Counted from the stretch's first letter, positions 34,003 through 43,880 are shown. The stretch: DNA of 64,000 bases from Candidatus Cloacimonadota bacterium (GCA_029781115.1 JAKOXG010000020.1:62001-126000), one strand, 5' to 3'. Made by a program: numbers and translations. Notes: a model not told the origin generated them from the sequence alone.

Positions 34003-37000
34003 ATGAAGAAAACTAACACATTTATACTAATTGCAGCTTTTATGCTCTCGGTGACGTGCTTGTTCGCTGCAACGTCAGGCTATGATCCCGATCCTGCATT
34101 AAAAAGCGTTTACCAGAGTCCGGAGGTCAGGGCAGCGGTTGATTTTCTCAAAGATGAACTTCCTGAACTGATCAAGACAAATCCGGAGCAGGCAGTTGCA
34201 CAGTATGAGCAGCATTTTGCGAGCTTGAATCAACTCGATGAATTGGACATCCTGTATTTGGTTGGGCATTTCTACGCTGTCTCCAATGACGCTCTTTCGG
34301 CTTTGAAATATCTACCTTCACTTGCCAATCATCCTCAACTGGGAGAGGATGCAAGGCGCATGATCAACCTCCTGCTCTATCAGAGGATGATCGTCAACAT
34401 GCGGGCTGAGGATAAAGAAAGCTCTGCACTGTTTTTGCAGGGCATAATGGAAAACTTTGATGTCGGGAAATACTATCCCACCTACCTCTATCTCTGGACA
34501 GATCTCGTTTCGGGTTCTGAGAGATATGGGGAAGTTGATGCCTATTTCAAAAACTACAATGCCAACGAGGCTTGGCTCAACAACCACTTTATCCCTCGCA
34601 AAAAAGCCATTATCGCACGTGTGGAAGCATTTGACCTTGAGGGCTTCTACAACGATCCCACCCAGAAGAAATATAAAGCTTTGGAAGGTCAAATTGACAA
34701 AGTTATAGCGGACTTGCGCACTCTCTATGAAGAAGCCAGGACGGTGAAGGGCTTGGCTGTGATCGATGTGATAGAAGAGATCGCCAGCCAGGAGATGAAG
34801 CTTCTTAACGATCTAAAGACGAATCTGAAGGATTATTCTTCTACCCCGGAGATCAGCTTGGAAGCCATTGCTGATCCAAATTCATCTTTCAGCCAAATCC
34901 AATACTTTGACAGGTACCGCACAGGCCTTGAGTATTTGGGCAAAATGAAGGAGTATCAGCGGCTTTTGGGCGTCTTCCTGAAGTCGATGGAGAGAATCTT
35001 TGAGATTCGTTATCAGCAGTTTGTAGACGAAGATCCCGCTGTGGTGGGCAGAAGCTATAGCGATATGGAGCTGAAGCGCCTCATTGACATTGAGAGGAAT
35101 ATCATCGTTTATAGCGACTTGATCGATGCGATCAATGAAGCAATGGCCGCACCTGAATATGAAAGGAGTGATCTGAACTTGCAGCCTCTCCTGGAAGAAT
35201 ATCAAGAAAAGCTGCAAGACCTGCAAATCCGCAAGGAACAATACACCAATCTCCGTAAACACGATGCCGATGCAGAGGAAGAAACCTTCAATGAATTCCT
35301 CGCTGAATACTATGCTCTGCAAGGAGAGCTGGAAGATTGGACTCTTACCATCGATGAAGTGGAAGGAACTTTTCTTGCCGACATCATGCTCCGTTATCCC
35401 GATGAAATGAGACAGGTGGCCATGCAGTTGAAGGATCAAATCCAAAATCCAGAGTTGCAGATGGATATGGATGGATACCTCAGTCGTGTGTTGACCAACA
35501 TAGATTTCATCTCACTGCAGAGCCGCTATCGTCACCTGAACTACCTGGATGCAAAACGTAAGGCAGACACTACGCTGAGCATGGACGAGTCTACCCAAGC
35601 ATATGAAGACATCGTGATTCAGAAGTCTCAGCTTCTGCGTGACTACCAGGAGTTTGTGGTTGCAAATCCCGGTTTTGAGGCTCTTGACCAGCCGGATGAC
35701 AGCTTCCTGGTTAGCCTTGCTGACGTATACTATAATATGGGTGAGCTGCAATGGGCGACAGATTTTGATCACCCCGAGAAAGCGCTGGCCTACTATCGCA
35801 TGATCCTGAATGTAAATCCGGATTTCTATCTGAAGGAATACGTGCTGTACAATGCAGCTTATCTGAGCTCTGAAGTAAGCCGTATGGCTCACGAGCAGAA
35901 CCTTGCAGATTGGCAGGAGCTCAACCCCAACAGCCCCCGCGGTGATGCTCAGAAGATCAAGGAATCAGATTTCAGAGAAGCCATTACAAATTATCAAACC
36001 ATCTTGGAAGAGTATCCCACCTCTCCTCTGTTTGACGAAGCGGCTTATCGCCTGGCAAACTTGTATTTCTTGGTGGGAACAGACGCCGAGCGCCCTATTG
36101 AATGGTATAACAGAGCCAATGAGCTCTATACCAGACTGGCTGCCAAATCAGATAGCCCTTACCGCTATGAAGCTTTGTTCCAGCGCGCATTCGTCAACAT
36201 GAACATCTCGGATGAGACTTCATTGCAGGCCGCACTGCAGGACTTTGTTACCATCCTGAATGCTGTCGATAACCAGCGCATTACTCCCGCTTCGACAGCG
36301 CAAGAGCTCAAGCTCAACTCTCTTGATCAAATCGCCTACTGCTTGGTGGCTCTTGACGGAGCAGATTTTGATGGCGAATCCCGTGGATTGAACGCCATCA
36401 ACACCTACTTGGCGGGTTATCAAGATGAAGACGTCATCCTGTATGTCATGGACAAGGCTTTTGAAAACAAGAAGGACATGAAGCTTACGCGCCAATCCAT
36501 AGACTACCTTGAGCTCAGGATGCAAAGGACTCCCAATGCCTTGGTCAATCCCAGCTTGGTAGACTCTGTGGTAGTGCTGTTTTATGCCAACGACATCAGC
36601 TTGCGTCCCGGCGAGAATCGTGATCAGATCCGCAGGGACAAGTATTCCACGATGACAAATCAGTTTGGCAAAGGCAGCGTTTGGTTTGATAGAAACATCA
36701 GGGGTAAAGACCTGAGCGATCCTGAAATCGCCAGACAGCTTGCCTCCATCCGCAATGCCTATCGTCAAACTCAGATTGTCCTCTATGAGGCAGTGAGAAC
36801 CAGCAATTCTGAGCAGGCATATCAAGAATATGTGGCTCATACCAATAAATTCATGGCCTATGAGGAGCTCTTTGGCCTGCAGGTTTACGGGGCTTACACA
36901 CAGCTCTTGGATCATCTTTTCAAGACTCGACCTGCTGATTATGATGCAGAATTTACCGCTTGGAAGCTGAATGCTGAAAAAGAAGACCTCATGCTGTTGA

Positions 37001-39927
37001 GGCACTTGGCTGACGCCAACCAGACAGACGAAGCTTACATGAGAATCTACAACAAGCTGTTGGCATACAACCAGACGCATCTTGATCCCTCCGATCCCGA
37101 ATATTTTGAAAACGAAGAACTGGCGTATAGCTATGCTCTCTCCAGAGAAGAACTACTGGCGGATAAGCTCGAAGGTCAGGCGCTGGAAGACCTCTATGCC
37201 TTCCTGCAATCTTCTACCGACCGTTATATAGTGGCACTGAGAGGCTCCGGTGATCCGGATAAGATAGCACAAGCAGACATGCTGGTCTTGGATATGGCTC
37301 ACAACGCCTTCAATAAAGACCGCTACGCCGAAGCCAAAACACGCTATCTGCACATCCTGGAAAACTATCCCAACCTCGATAACAATTCAAAGTATGACAT
37401 TTATCTAAACTTGGCTTTCATAGCTCAGGATGATGAGAGCCTCAGCCAATATGATCGCTACAGGGCTGCCGAACAATACGCCCGTCAGGCAATGGAATAC
37501 ACCACCGATGGTACCAGGCTTGCAAAAGCTGATCAGATGGTGAAGCTGCAGATCCAAAACATCTACAAAGCCGCTATTTCTGGCAATGACTATACCATTG
37601 CCGCCGCAGAGTTTGGACGCATGGCAGAAGAATTCACCTATGAGAGCCATCCCGAAGAGCACCTGAACTACAAGAGATTGCAGGCTGAACAGTATCAGAA
37701 AGCCAAACAGTATGACAAGCTGGTGGAAACCTATATGTATCTGGCTTCCAAGGAAAGAGCCGATGATATAGATCAGATCTACACATGGTATTATATGAGC
37801 TGGACCACTGCTGATAGCCTCATGCACGATGCCAATTATGCCAGAAACATCAGAAATGAGTTTATGGAAAGATTCCCCTCCAGCAATCAAACCTTCACCC
37901 TCAAGGTGATGGAGCTCGAGAAAATGGCAGCCAATCCCGCTACCAAGCTGGCGGCTGCAGAGGGATATTTGGCACTCTCCGAAGATGTGCGCACCAACCG
38001 CATCGATAGCGGTAATGTGAAGAGTGAAAACATCTACATGCAGGCCTTCACTATATATGATCAAGACCAGAGCTCGCCAAAACGCTTGGAAGTCTTGGAT
38101 GGCTTTATCCAGCTCTATCCGGGACATCCGGACGTGACAGGCATGCTGCGCACCTTGGCTGCAGGCTATTATGCACAGGGTGACACGATTCGCTTTGAGG
38201 AATATGCCCAAAGGCTCTTCGAGAGAGATAAAGAACAGTATGACCTCTATCAGGGTGTTGCTGTGAAATACCTCTCCAGAATCCTGCAACAATATGATAC
38301 AGCCTACCTCAATAAGGATTGGGAAGGCGCTTTCAGGAAACGCGATGAATTCAAGGCCTTGGAGGCTAACTATCGCAGGCAGGGCTTGCCCTTGGATACA
38401 TCAGAACAATACAAAGCTTTTGCAGCGGCAGAGGCTGAGCACAAGGAGATTCAAGCTTACCAGGCATTCCTGAGAGAATTTGACCGTCAATTGGCAGCCT
38501 TGGAAAATAGCGACTTTATGCGCCAATCACCAAATCAGCACATTACGGTCAATGCCAACACCAGCTTTATGAAAAACCTGATGAGTGGCAAAAGCAGCCG
38601 CCTGCCCAACTTCCGCACTGCTGTGATCAATCAAGTGAACAGAGTGGAAAGACTGATCGCCGGTGAGAATCAGCAGAAGCTGGATACCGGCAGAATCACC
38701 AAGGCTCTCGCTTTGGAAGCCAAAATCTATGAGTTTGGCGTAGAAGTGGTTCAGACCCAGATCAACAAATTCCTGGATGTATCAAACGAAGTGAGACCCT
38801 ATCGCGATGATCCAAACGTGGTGGCCACCATTTGGGGACAGGTCAATTCCGATTATGTGTATCCCATGGAAGACGCCGCCAACGCCATCTATGCCACCCT
38901 GTTCAACACCTTCCACCTGGCTGGTTACGAAAATGCAACCACGCGCCATGCCATATCCAAATTGGAAGAGCGTGGTCTCAAACCAGACTACAAGAAGGTG
39001 GAATACCCTCTGGGTAGAGGCTGGACTTTGAAGGCACTGGATGATGATGGCAACTTTGTTCCTGCAAACCTCGTCATCAATAGTGTTACCACACCCAAGG
39101 GACAGGTTTTGGGCACCGTGAATATTCCGCCCAAAGCCAAGCTGCAAGCGGAGTTTACTCTCAATTCCACTATTGCTCCCAGCTTTGTGTTCCTGCAGGT
39201 GATTTATCCTTACAATCCCGAAGCGTTTGTCAACGGTAAGGAAGCCAGCTTGGTTGGCTTTGCCGTGGATTCCCTGGATGTGACACAAGCCATCACTGCC
39301 CGTTATGGCTATCAATTTGGCGGTGCCGAGTGGAACGCACAGCAGAACAGCATCCGCTTGCTCTTCCCCAACCGCTACCAGGATCAAATCCCCGTCAGAT
39401 TTACGCTTCAAGCATATTATGATAACTTTGAGCTCAGCCAAGCTCGCCCCAAAGAAACCCTGGTCTTCAGCAGCAACGCTTCCTGCAGGGCTCTGATTGC
39501 AGACCCCGAGAGCGGTGCTGAAACTGCCATTCCGTCCAGAGTAGCCGATAACTCGGGCATGCCTCCGGAAGCTATTGAAGGCTTTAAGGATGGAAGGGCA
39601 CAGGTGATTTGGGTTGCAGAAGATAGTGAAAGCCCTGTCGAGGCTATCGCATTTGAGACAAACTTCACTATCAATGGAGAGCTGGTCTCCGCTCAAGTCG
39701 AATTTGTAGCACCTATGACCGCCAATGTGATTCTCAACGGCGAAACCGTTGCCACCGATATCTACGTGGATATGGACGAGGATCCATTGACATTTTATCC
39801 CAACTTGGTAGACCTGCCGGTTCAGCTCTTGAGAAATGGCAGTAATACCCTCCGTATTGAAGTTGAAAACCCAACCCCCTACCGTGGGCTCATTTCTGAG
39901 ATCAAGATCGAAAAGTATAAGGAGTGA
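34003..39927 (+). CDS. Giant exported helical-repeat (TPR-type) protein of the Tol/Agl-like operon
   Basis: The 1974-residue product has a signal peptide (residues 1-22, MKKTNTFILIAAFMLSVTCL). Most of the rest (about 30-1660) is helical and rich in Tyr, Ala, Glu and Leu, with TPR-like units such as AKTRYLHILENYPNLDNNSK and TNYQTILEEYPTSPLFDEAA. The last ~300 residues are beta-rich. The ATG at 34003 is preceded by GCAGGG; a GTG at 33991 would add four residues. It heads the operon of TolQ-, ExbD- and AgmX-like proteins. I infer a periplasmic scaffold that transmits motor movement to the outer membrane. No enzyme motif is visible. Confidence 0.85.
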   Translation: MKKTNTFILIAAFMLSVTCLFAATSGYDPDPALKSVYQSPEVRAAVDFLKDELPELIKTNPEQAVAQYEQHFASLNQLDELDILYLVGHFYAVSNDALSALKYLPSLANHPQLGEDARRMINLLLYQRMIVNMRAEDKESSALFLQGIMENFDVGKYYPTYLYLWTDLVSGSERYGEVDAYFKNYNANEAWLNNHFIPRKKAIIARVEAFDLEGFYNDPTQKKYKALEGQIDKVIADLRTLYEEARTVKGLAVIDVIEEIASQEMKLLNDLKTNLKDYSSTPEISLEAIADPNSSFSQIQYFDRYRTGLEYLGKMKEYQRLLGVFLKSMERIFEIRYQQFVDEDPAVVGRSYSDMELKRLIDIERNIIVYSDLIDAINEAMAAPEYERSDLNLQPLLEEYQEKLQDLQIRKEQYTNLRKHDADAEEETFNEFLAEYYALQGELEDWTLTIDEVEGTFLADIMLRYPDEMRQVAMQLKDQIQNPELQMDMDGYLSRVLTNIDFISLQSRYRHLNYLDAKRKADTTLSMDESTQAYEDIVIQKSQLLRDYQEFVVANPGFEALDQPDDSFLVSLADVYYNMGELQWATDFDHPEKALAYYRMILNVNPDFYLKEYVLYNAAYLSSEVSRMAHEQNLADWQELNPNSPRGDAQKIKESDFREAITNYQTILEEYPTSPLFDEAAYRLANLYFLVGTDAERPIEWYNRANELYTRLAAKSDSPYRYEALFQRAFVNMNISDETSLQAALQDFVTILNAVDNQRITPASTAQELKLNSLDQIAYCLVALDGADFDGESRGLNAINTYLAGYQDEDVILYVMDKAFENKKDMKLTRQSIDYLELRMQRTPNALVNPSLVDSVVVLFYANDISLRPGENRDQIRRDKYSTMTNQFGKGSVWFDRNIRGKDLSDPEIARQLASIRNAYRQTQIVLYEAVRTSNSEQAYQEYVAHTNKFMAYEELFGLQVYGAYTQLLDHLFKTRPADYDAEFTAWKLNAEKEDLMLLRHLADANQTDEAYMRIYNKLLAYNQTHLDPSDPEYFENEELAYSYALSREELLADKLEGQALEDLYAFLQSSTDRYIVALRGSGDPDKIAQADMLVLDMAHNAFNKDRYAEAKTRYLHILENYPNLDNNSKYDIYLNLAFIAQDDESLSQYDRYRAAEQYARQAMEYTTDGTRLAKADQMVKLQIQNIYKAAISGNDYTIAAAEFGRMAEEFTYESHPEEHLNYKRLQAEQYQKAKQYDKLVETYMYLASKERADDIDQIYTWYYMSWTTADSLMHDANYARNIRNEFMERFPSSNQTFTLKVMELEKMAANPATKLAAAEGYLALSEDVRTNRIDSGNVKSENIYMQAFTIYDQDQSSPKRLEVLDGFIQLYPGHPDVTGMLRTLAAGYYAQGDTIRFEEYAQRLFERDKEQYDLYQGVAVKYLSRILQQYDTAYLNKDWEGAFRKRDEFKALEANYRRQGLPLDTSEQYKAFAAAEAEHKEIQAYQAFLREFDRQLAALENSDFMRQSPNQHITVNANTSFMKNLMSGKSSRLPNFRTAVINQVNRVERLIAGENQQKLDTGRITKALALEAKIYEFGVEVVQTQINKFLDVSNEVRPYRDDPNVVATIWGQVNSDYVYPMEDAANAIYATLFNTFHLAGYENATTRHAISKLEERGLKPDYKKVEYPLGRGWTLKALDDDGNFVPANLVINSVTTPKGQVLGTVNIPPKAKLQAEFTLNSTIAPSFVFLQVIYPYNPEAFVNGKEASLVGFAVDSLDVTQAITARYGYQFGGAEWNAQQNSIRLLFPNRYQDQIPVRFTLQAYYDNFELSQARPKETLVFSSNASCRALIADPESGAETAIPSRVADNSGMPPEAIEGFKDGRAQVIWVAEDSESPVEAIAFETNFTINGELVSAQVEFVAPMTANVILNGETVATDIYVDMDEDPLTFYPNLVDLPVQLLRNGSNTLRIEVENPTPYRGLISEIKIEKYKE

Positions 39928-39931
39928 GGAA

Positions 39932-40237
39932 ATGAAACGTCTTATTGGCATTGCATTACTGCTGCTGGGAGCTACCCTGCTTTTGGGTCAAACCACTAGC
40001 GCTCCTCCCCGTGGTTTCGAAAACGTAAGAGAAATGGTGGAGACCGAGGTCTTTGATATCCAGATCAAGGCCTTCATCCCCGACATTACCACTTTCAAAG
40101 ACAAAACAGATACCTACAACCGGGAAAGCCACTATGATTTTCCCAAAGCACTGTTGGAAGTGATCCAGCAGGTAAGTAAACAACAACTTACCAGATGGCA
40201 AGAAATAAGAAATAAATGGCTAGAGGAGTCAAAATGA
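39932..40237 (+). CDS. Small exported protein of the Tol/Agl-like operon
   Basis: The 101-residue product has a signal peptide (MKRLIGIALLLLGATLLLGQ) and a short mature part without cysteines or known motifs. The ribosome site AAGGAGTGAGGA overlaps the end of the large upstream gene, and the stop overlaps the start of the TolQ-like gene (ATGA). Its position in the operon suggests an accessory periplasmic subunit. The function is unknown. Confidence 0.75.
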   Translation: MKRLIGIALLLLGATLLLGQTTSAPPRGFENVREMVETEVFDIQIKAFIPDITTFKDKTDTYNRESHYDFPKALLEVIQQVSKQQLTRWQEIRNKWLEESK

Positions 40238-40989
40238 AAACAAAACACATTCTATTAGTACTTATGGTCATGCTTTTTAGCGTGGCATTGGTAGCCCAGG
40301 AAGCCCCTGCTGCTCAGGAAGATGCAGCGAAAGTTACCGTTGGACAAATCATTGATGACAGTGGTGCTTGGGGTTATGCAATTATTGTCGTATTTGTGAT
40401 TGGTATTGTGTATGCTATCATCCGCTACGTACAGCTTTACCAGCGTGAGAAAGTGGATGCACAGAAGCTTTATCTCAAACTCAAAGGTTATATCAAGAAC
40501 AACCAGGTCGAAGAAGCCATCAAGATTGCTGATAGCTTCAAAGGAACCACTCTTGGTTACATCTTCTGGAGTGGCTTGAGGATTTATGGTGACATGCTTA
40601 AAGCCAATAAGAAAGGCGAAGAGATGGATCGCGCTGTTCAAAACGGATTTGAAGAAGCCGTGCTGCAAACCGTTTACAAGATCGATTCAGGTCTTACTTG
40701 GTTCACCACCTTGGCCCAGATTTGTACCTATCTTGGATTGTTGGGAACCATTTGGGGCTTGCTGGAAGCCTTCTACGGCTTGGCCAAAGCTCCAGACCAC
40801 CTCAAAAACCAAGTGCTTACCGAAGGAATCGCAAAAGCCATCGGCACCACAGCCATGGGCTTGGTCGCTGCTATTCCGCTCACTGTTATTCATGGTGGAC
40901 TCTTTGGTCGTGCCCAGAAGATCCTTGCCGATATTGATGAACACACCGTAAAAATAATGAACACACTAAGCATGGCAAATAAGGGATAA
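40234..40989 (+). CDS. MotA/TolQ/ExbB-family proton channel protein
   Basis: The 251-residue product has an N-terminal hydrophobic segment (MKTKHILLVLMVMLFSVALV, possibly a signal peptide) and then three membrane helices. The conserved MotA/TolQ/ExbB segment runs TLAQICTYLGLLGTIWGLLE...EGIAKAIGTTAMGLVAAIPL (about 158-222). Together with the ExbD-like subunits it should form a proton-driven force generator. It starts within the stop of the upstream small gene. The added N-terminal helix is unlike E. coli TolQ but common in FCB and myxobacterial homologues. Confidence 0.93.
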   Translation: MKTKHILLVLMVMLFSVALVAQEAPAAQEDAAKVTVGQIIDDSGAWGYAIIVVFVIGIVYAIIRYVQLYQREKVDAQKLYLKLKGYIKNNQVEEAIKIADSFKGTTLGYIFWSGLRIYGDMLKANKKGEEMDRAVQNGFEEAVLQTVYKIDSGLTWFTTLAQICTYLGLLGTIWGLLEAFYGLAKAPDHLKNQVLTEGIAKAIGTTAMGLVAAIPLTVIHGGLFGRAQKILADIDEHTVKIMNTLSMANKG

Positions 40990-40993
40990 TAAT

Positions 40994-41533
40994 ATGGCTT
41001 ATCGTCCTTCTGCCGGAAGGAATCAAAGAAGTGCTGGAGGTCCCAAGGAACCGGACCTGGTTCCTATCATGAACCTCTTTCTGACCATTATTCCATTCAT
41101 GCTCTACATGGTGGTAGTGGTTCAGCTTGCTTTGATTGCCTTGAATTTCACCCCATCAGGTGGTGGTGGAGGCGGGGGAGGCCAAGGCCCAGGTGGAGGC
41201 ACTGCTGAAGAAAAGAAGATTGAAATCTTTATTATGGATCAAGACGCATCAGATCGAGGACTCTTTCCTGGCTTTGAAATAAGAGAGCCGGGTCAAGAAA
41301 CTCTTAAGATTAGAGCCTTGGGCAAAGATGTTAATGACGCATATGTATATGATTTTCAATCTCTTAATGAGGTTTTGAAAGAGATTCGTGATCGAAATCC
41401 GGATCAAACCCAGATCAGCGTAAGCCCCTATCCAACCATATTGTATGGTTCCCTGATCAAAACCATTGACCTGTGCAAAAACAACCAATTTACCAATGTG
41501 ATGTATAAGCCCGTTGGAATAGGCTATTTTTAG
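40994..41533 (+). CDS. ExbD/TolR-family protein, first copy (Asp replaced by Asn)
   Basis: The 179-residue product has one membrane helix (about 28-50) after a short basic N-terminus. In the helix the motif reads DLVPIMNLFLTIIPFMLYMV, so the position of the proton-carrying Asp of ExbD and TolR (P-x-x-D) is Asn27. A glycine-rich linker (residues 55-69) leads to a periplasmic domain. The gene lies four bases after the TolQ-like gene. The missing Asp suggests that proton flow is carried by the second copy, as in asymmetric stator complexes; this is inference. Confidence 0.88.
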   Translation: MAYRPSAGRNQRSAGGPKEPDLVPIMNLFLTIIPFMLYMVVVVQLALIALNFTPSGGGGGGGGQGPGGGTAEEKKIEIFIMDQDASDRGLFPGFEIREPGQETLKIRALGKDVNDAYVYDFQSLNEVLKEIRDRNPDQTQISVSPYPTILYGSLIKTIDLCKNNQFTNVMYKPVGIGYF

Positions 41534-41542
41534 GAGATTATT

Positions 41543-42088
41543 ATGCGAATATTAGAAAAAGCATCTGCTGGCGGCAAAAAGGCAAGAGTCACCAGAAGAA
41601 TCGCCGAAGAAGAAGCTGGCCTGTCCATCACATCTCTGCTTGATATCTTGACCATCGTCTTGGTCTTCCTTATCAAGAACGTTTCTATGGACGCCCAGAA
41701 ACTCACTGTGCCAGACCAAATGATATTCCCCACCACTATGACTGCGGAAAGTCTGGAACAGAACATGGGCACCACGGTGATCAAGGTCTATCCAGACCGC
41801 ATCCTGGTCGGCGTGGAAAACGTATATTTCGGAACCCCTCAGGAATTACTACAGGATCCCCAAAAACGTGCTGATCTAAACGACTATCTGACTCGCCTCT
41901 CTGAAGTGATTGAAGAAGATGAATCCAAGGGTGAAGCCTGCCTCCTGGTGCAAGCTGATGAGACAATTCCCGCTCAATACATCACTGCCATCGTGGAGAT
42001 AGGCACAGGGTCGTATTATAAGTACGTCTATTTCAGCACGCTGTTGGATTCCAACTGGTTAGTAAACGAAGCACCGCAGCAGCTATAG
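41543..42088 (+). CDS. ExbD/TolR-family protein, second copy (Asp present)
   Basis: The 181-residue product has a basic N-terminus, one membrane helix (about 29-46, ITSLLDILTIVLVFLIKN) with the conserved proton-carrying Asp34, and a periplasmic ExbD-type domain (ACLLVQADETIPAQYITAIV). The ribosome site TAGGAG lies just upstream. With the preceding Asn-containing paralogue and the TolQ-like subunit it gives one channel and two different rod proteins, the same gene content as AglR-AglQ-AglS of Myxococcus. Confidence 0.9.
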   Translation: MRILEKASAGGKKARVTRRIAEEEAGLSITSLLDILTIVLVFLIKNVSMDAQKLTVPDQMIFPTTMTAESLEQNMGTTVIKVYPDRILVGVENVYFGTPQELLQDPQKRADLNDYLTRLSEVIEEDESKGEACLLVQADETIPAQYITAIVEIGTGSYYKYVYFSTLLDSNWLVNEAPQQL

Positions 42089-42097
42089 GGAGGTATT

Positions 42098-43564
42098 ATG
42101 GCAAAGACTCAACTCAACCTTGAACTACTCTATAAAGGCAAGACCTTGGACTATATCAAGTATGGTTCGGGACTCTTCAAAAAAGATTGGTTCATAGGTT
42201 CAAATAAACATCTGCTTTGGCAGGTGTTACTACCTTCCTTCCCTGATAAACACAAACTCATTTCTCAAAAAGGTAACGAGCATTATATGAATCTGTTGCC
42301 CGGCAGTAAACTTGAATGTGAGAAGGGCGGGAAAGCCATGGATGCTGCAGCCCTTAGCTCTCAAGGGCTGTTACAGGGAGATGCCCTCCTGTTGCAAAGC
42401 GATATGGAAGGCACGCTTACTCTGCATCCGGATTGGCAGGTTAAATATCGATATATCGAGCCTTGGGTCACTGTACTCACCGAAGAACAGAGGCAGATTG
42501 TAGCCACCTATTCTCGTAGAGCCGAAAGCACTCCTCAAGAGAAGATGGGACGCACTATGATCATCCTCTTCCTCGTCTTGACTATAGTAGTATTGACTAT
42601 TTATGATCTGGCACTCAAACCGGATAGGGTCGCCGATGGCACCTTGGAAGCCACTTTGGCGCAGATGAGAACTGCTCAAAGGGTGGAAGCTGTAAAGCAG
42701 GAGGTTCCCATGGGCGAACGTGATGATGAAGCCGCAAGGTTGGCTGCAGAAGCTGCAGCCGCCGAAGCAGCTGCGCAGGCTGCAAAAGCCGGTGCTACAA
42801 CCGGAAGACCCGGTGGCACAGGTGGCGCAACTGCAGCCGGAGCATCATCTCTGTTTGGTGTAGGAAGCTTTGATCCCAACGCCGTGGTTCGCAACCCCGT
42901 TGCTATCACTACCACCCGTGAATTCGTGGCAGCCTCTCGTGGCGGCGGCGGTGGCGGTGGTACAGGTCCTGGCGGTGGAGCTGGTGGCTCTGGTTATGGC
43001 AGAGGCGGCGGAACAGGCGGCGGCATGGCCAGCAGCTTTGATCCCAACGCTATTGTCACCTATCAACAGAGCGAATTTGCATCAGCATCCAACGTCGGTG
43101 GTCTGAAAGGCACCACAGCCAGGCCTACAGGACAAGTAGACGTGAGAGGCAACATTTCTGCAGCAGAAGTCGCTGTTTTGGGGAAACCTATCGCAGTCAC
43201 CAGCAGTGAACGCGCCGCAATCTCCAGGATCGCTCAAAGAGCTCCTGCGATCACGGAAAACACCATTGCTTCTGCACCCCCGGAACAACAATCAGACATG
43301 GAAGCACTCAAGCGCGCAGTTAATAGCCGCAAGAGCCAGCTTACCAGCCTTTATCGAAAAACCGCAGCCGTACAAAGCAGCGGAGGATCAGTCAACATCA
43401 AGATTTATGGCTCAGGAAGCAGAATCGAGGCCGTGGAGGTTATCCCGGTTTCCGGAAACTTGCCCACCTCATTCCTGAACGAGATCAAACAGGCTGTATC
43501 CTCTTGGAGTGTTAGCGGCGTTAGCGGAGCATTTAACTATACCTTTACCATCAGATTTGGTTAA
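42098..43564 (+). CDS. AgmX/PglI-type TonB-like protein with cytoplasmic FHA-like head
   Basis: The 488-residue product has a cytoplasmic N-terminal region (about 1-150) with a pattern reminiscent of FHA or related signalling folds (WFIGSNKHLLWQVLLPS). One membrane helix follows (153-172). The periplasmic stretch (about 175-395) is alanine-rich, then glycine-rich, with a duplicated SFDPNA(V/I)V unit. The C-terminus (about 400-488) matches the AgmX/PglI domain, a TonB-like energy transducer (VNIKIYGSGSRIEAVEVIPV). It is the last gene of the motor operon and most likely couples the TolQ/ExbD complex to an outer-membrane or surface partner. Confidence 0.85.
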   Translation: MAKTQLNLELLYKGKTLDYIKYGSGLFKKDWFIGSNKHLLWQVLLPSFPDKHKLISQKGNEHYMNLLPGSKLECEKGGKAMDAAALSSQGLLQGDALLLQSDMEGTLTLHPDWQVKYRYIEPWVTVLTEEQRQIVATYSRRAESTPQEKMGRTMIILFLVLTIVVLTIYDLALKPDRVADGTLEATLAQMRTAQRVEAVKQEVPMGERDDEAARLAAEAAAAEAAAQAAKAGATTGRPGGTGGATAAGASSLFGVGSFDPNAVVRNPVAITTTREFVAASRGGGGGGGTGPGGGAGGSGYGRGGGTGGGMASSFDPNAIVTYQQSEFASASNVGGLKGTTARPTGQVDVRGNISAAEVAVLGKPIAVTSSERAAISRIAQRAPAITENTIASAPPEQQSDMEALKRAVNSRKSQLTSLYRKTAAVQSSGGSVNIKIYGSGSRIEAVEVIPVSGNLPTSFLNEIKQAVSSWSVSGVSGAFNYTFTIRFG

Positions 43565-43579
43565 TTAATGAAAAATACA

Positions 43580-43615
43580 AATTCAGCTCCCTGAAACACG
43601 GGAGCTGAATTATCT
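43580..43615 (+). terminator. Terminator after the motor operon
   Basis: A perfect 12-bp stem AATTCAGCTCCC / GGGAGCTGAATT (43580-43591 and 43600-43611) has an 8-base loop. It is preceded by AAAAA and followed by ATCTATTAT, so it could act in either direction. Confidence 0.8.
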
Positions 43616-43659
43616 ATTATAGGGTAGGCAGTAGGTCGGTATGACAGAAGGCGATATTC

Positions 43660-43880
43660 TGGTGCGGAATTCGTTCCGCCCAGCCGTAAAACTTGCTTCG
43701 GTTCCCTGCGGAATCGAGACTGGCAGGCTTTGGCATAAAATGCATTTAAAATGCGGTTATGCCAAGGCTTGCGTGTCTTATATGGGCAAGGGTAATGGCG
43801 TTTTCTTTGCAAATGAGCCAAGGAGTCGCTTGGCCTGTTTTATAGAAAACGCAAATATTATTTGTCAGACACGCTTGTCC
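43660..43880. other. Region of nested inverted repeats, possible structured RNA or element remnant
   Basis: Hairpin GCGGAA-TTCG-TTCCGC (43664-43679) has a UUCG-type tetraloop. TTGGCATAA/TTATGCCAA (43730-43738, 43757-43765) form a second stem. A third, nested structure is bounded by GCGTGTCT (43771) and AGACACGC (43867-43874); it encloses GCGTTTTCT/AGAAAACGC (43798, 43844) and GCCAAG/CTTGGC (43817, 43829). A 118-codon frame across it has no protein features. The 442-bp gap holds nothing else except the ribosome site of the next gene. Confidence 0.65.

Noticed and set aside
38782-39951. A 389-codon minus-strand frame opposite the end of the giant helical protein
   Set aside because: It is antisense to a continuous 1974-codon gene in an operon, and has no recognisable features.
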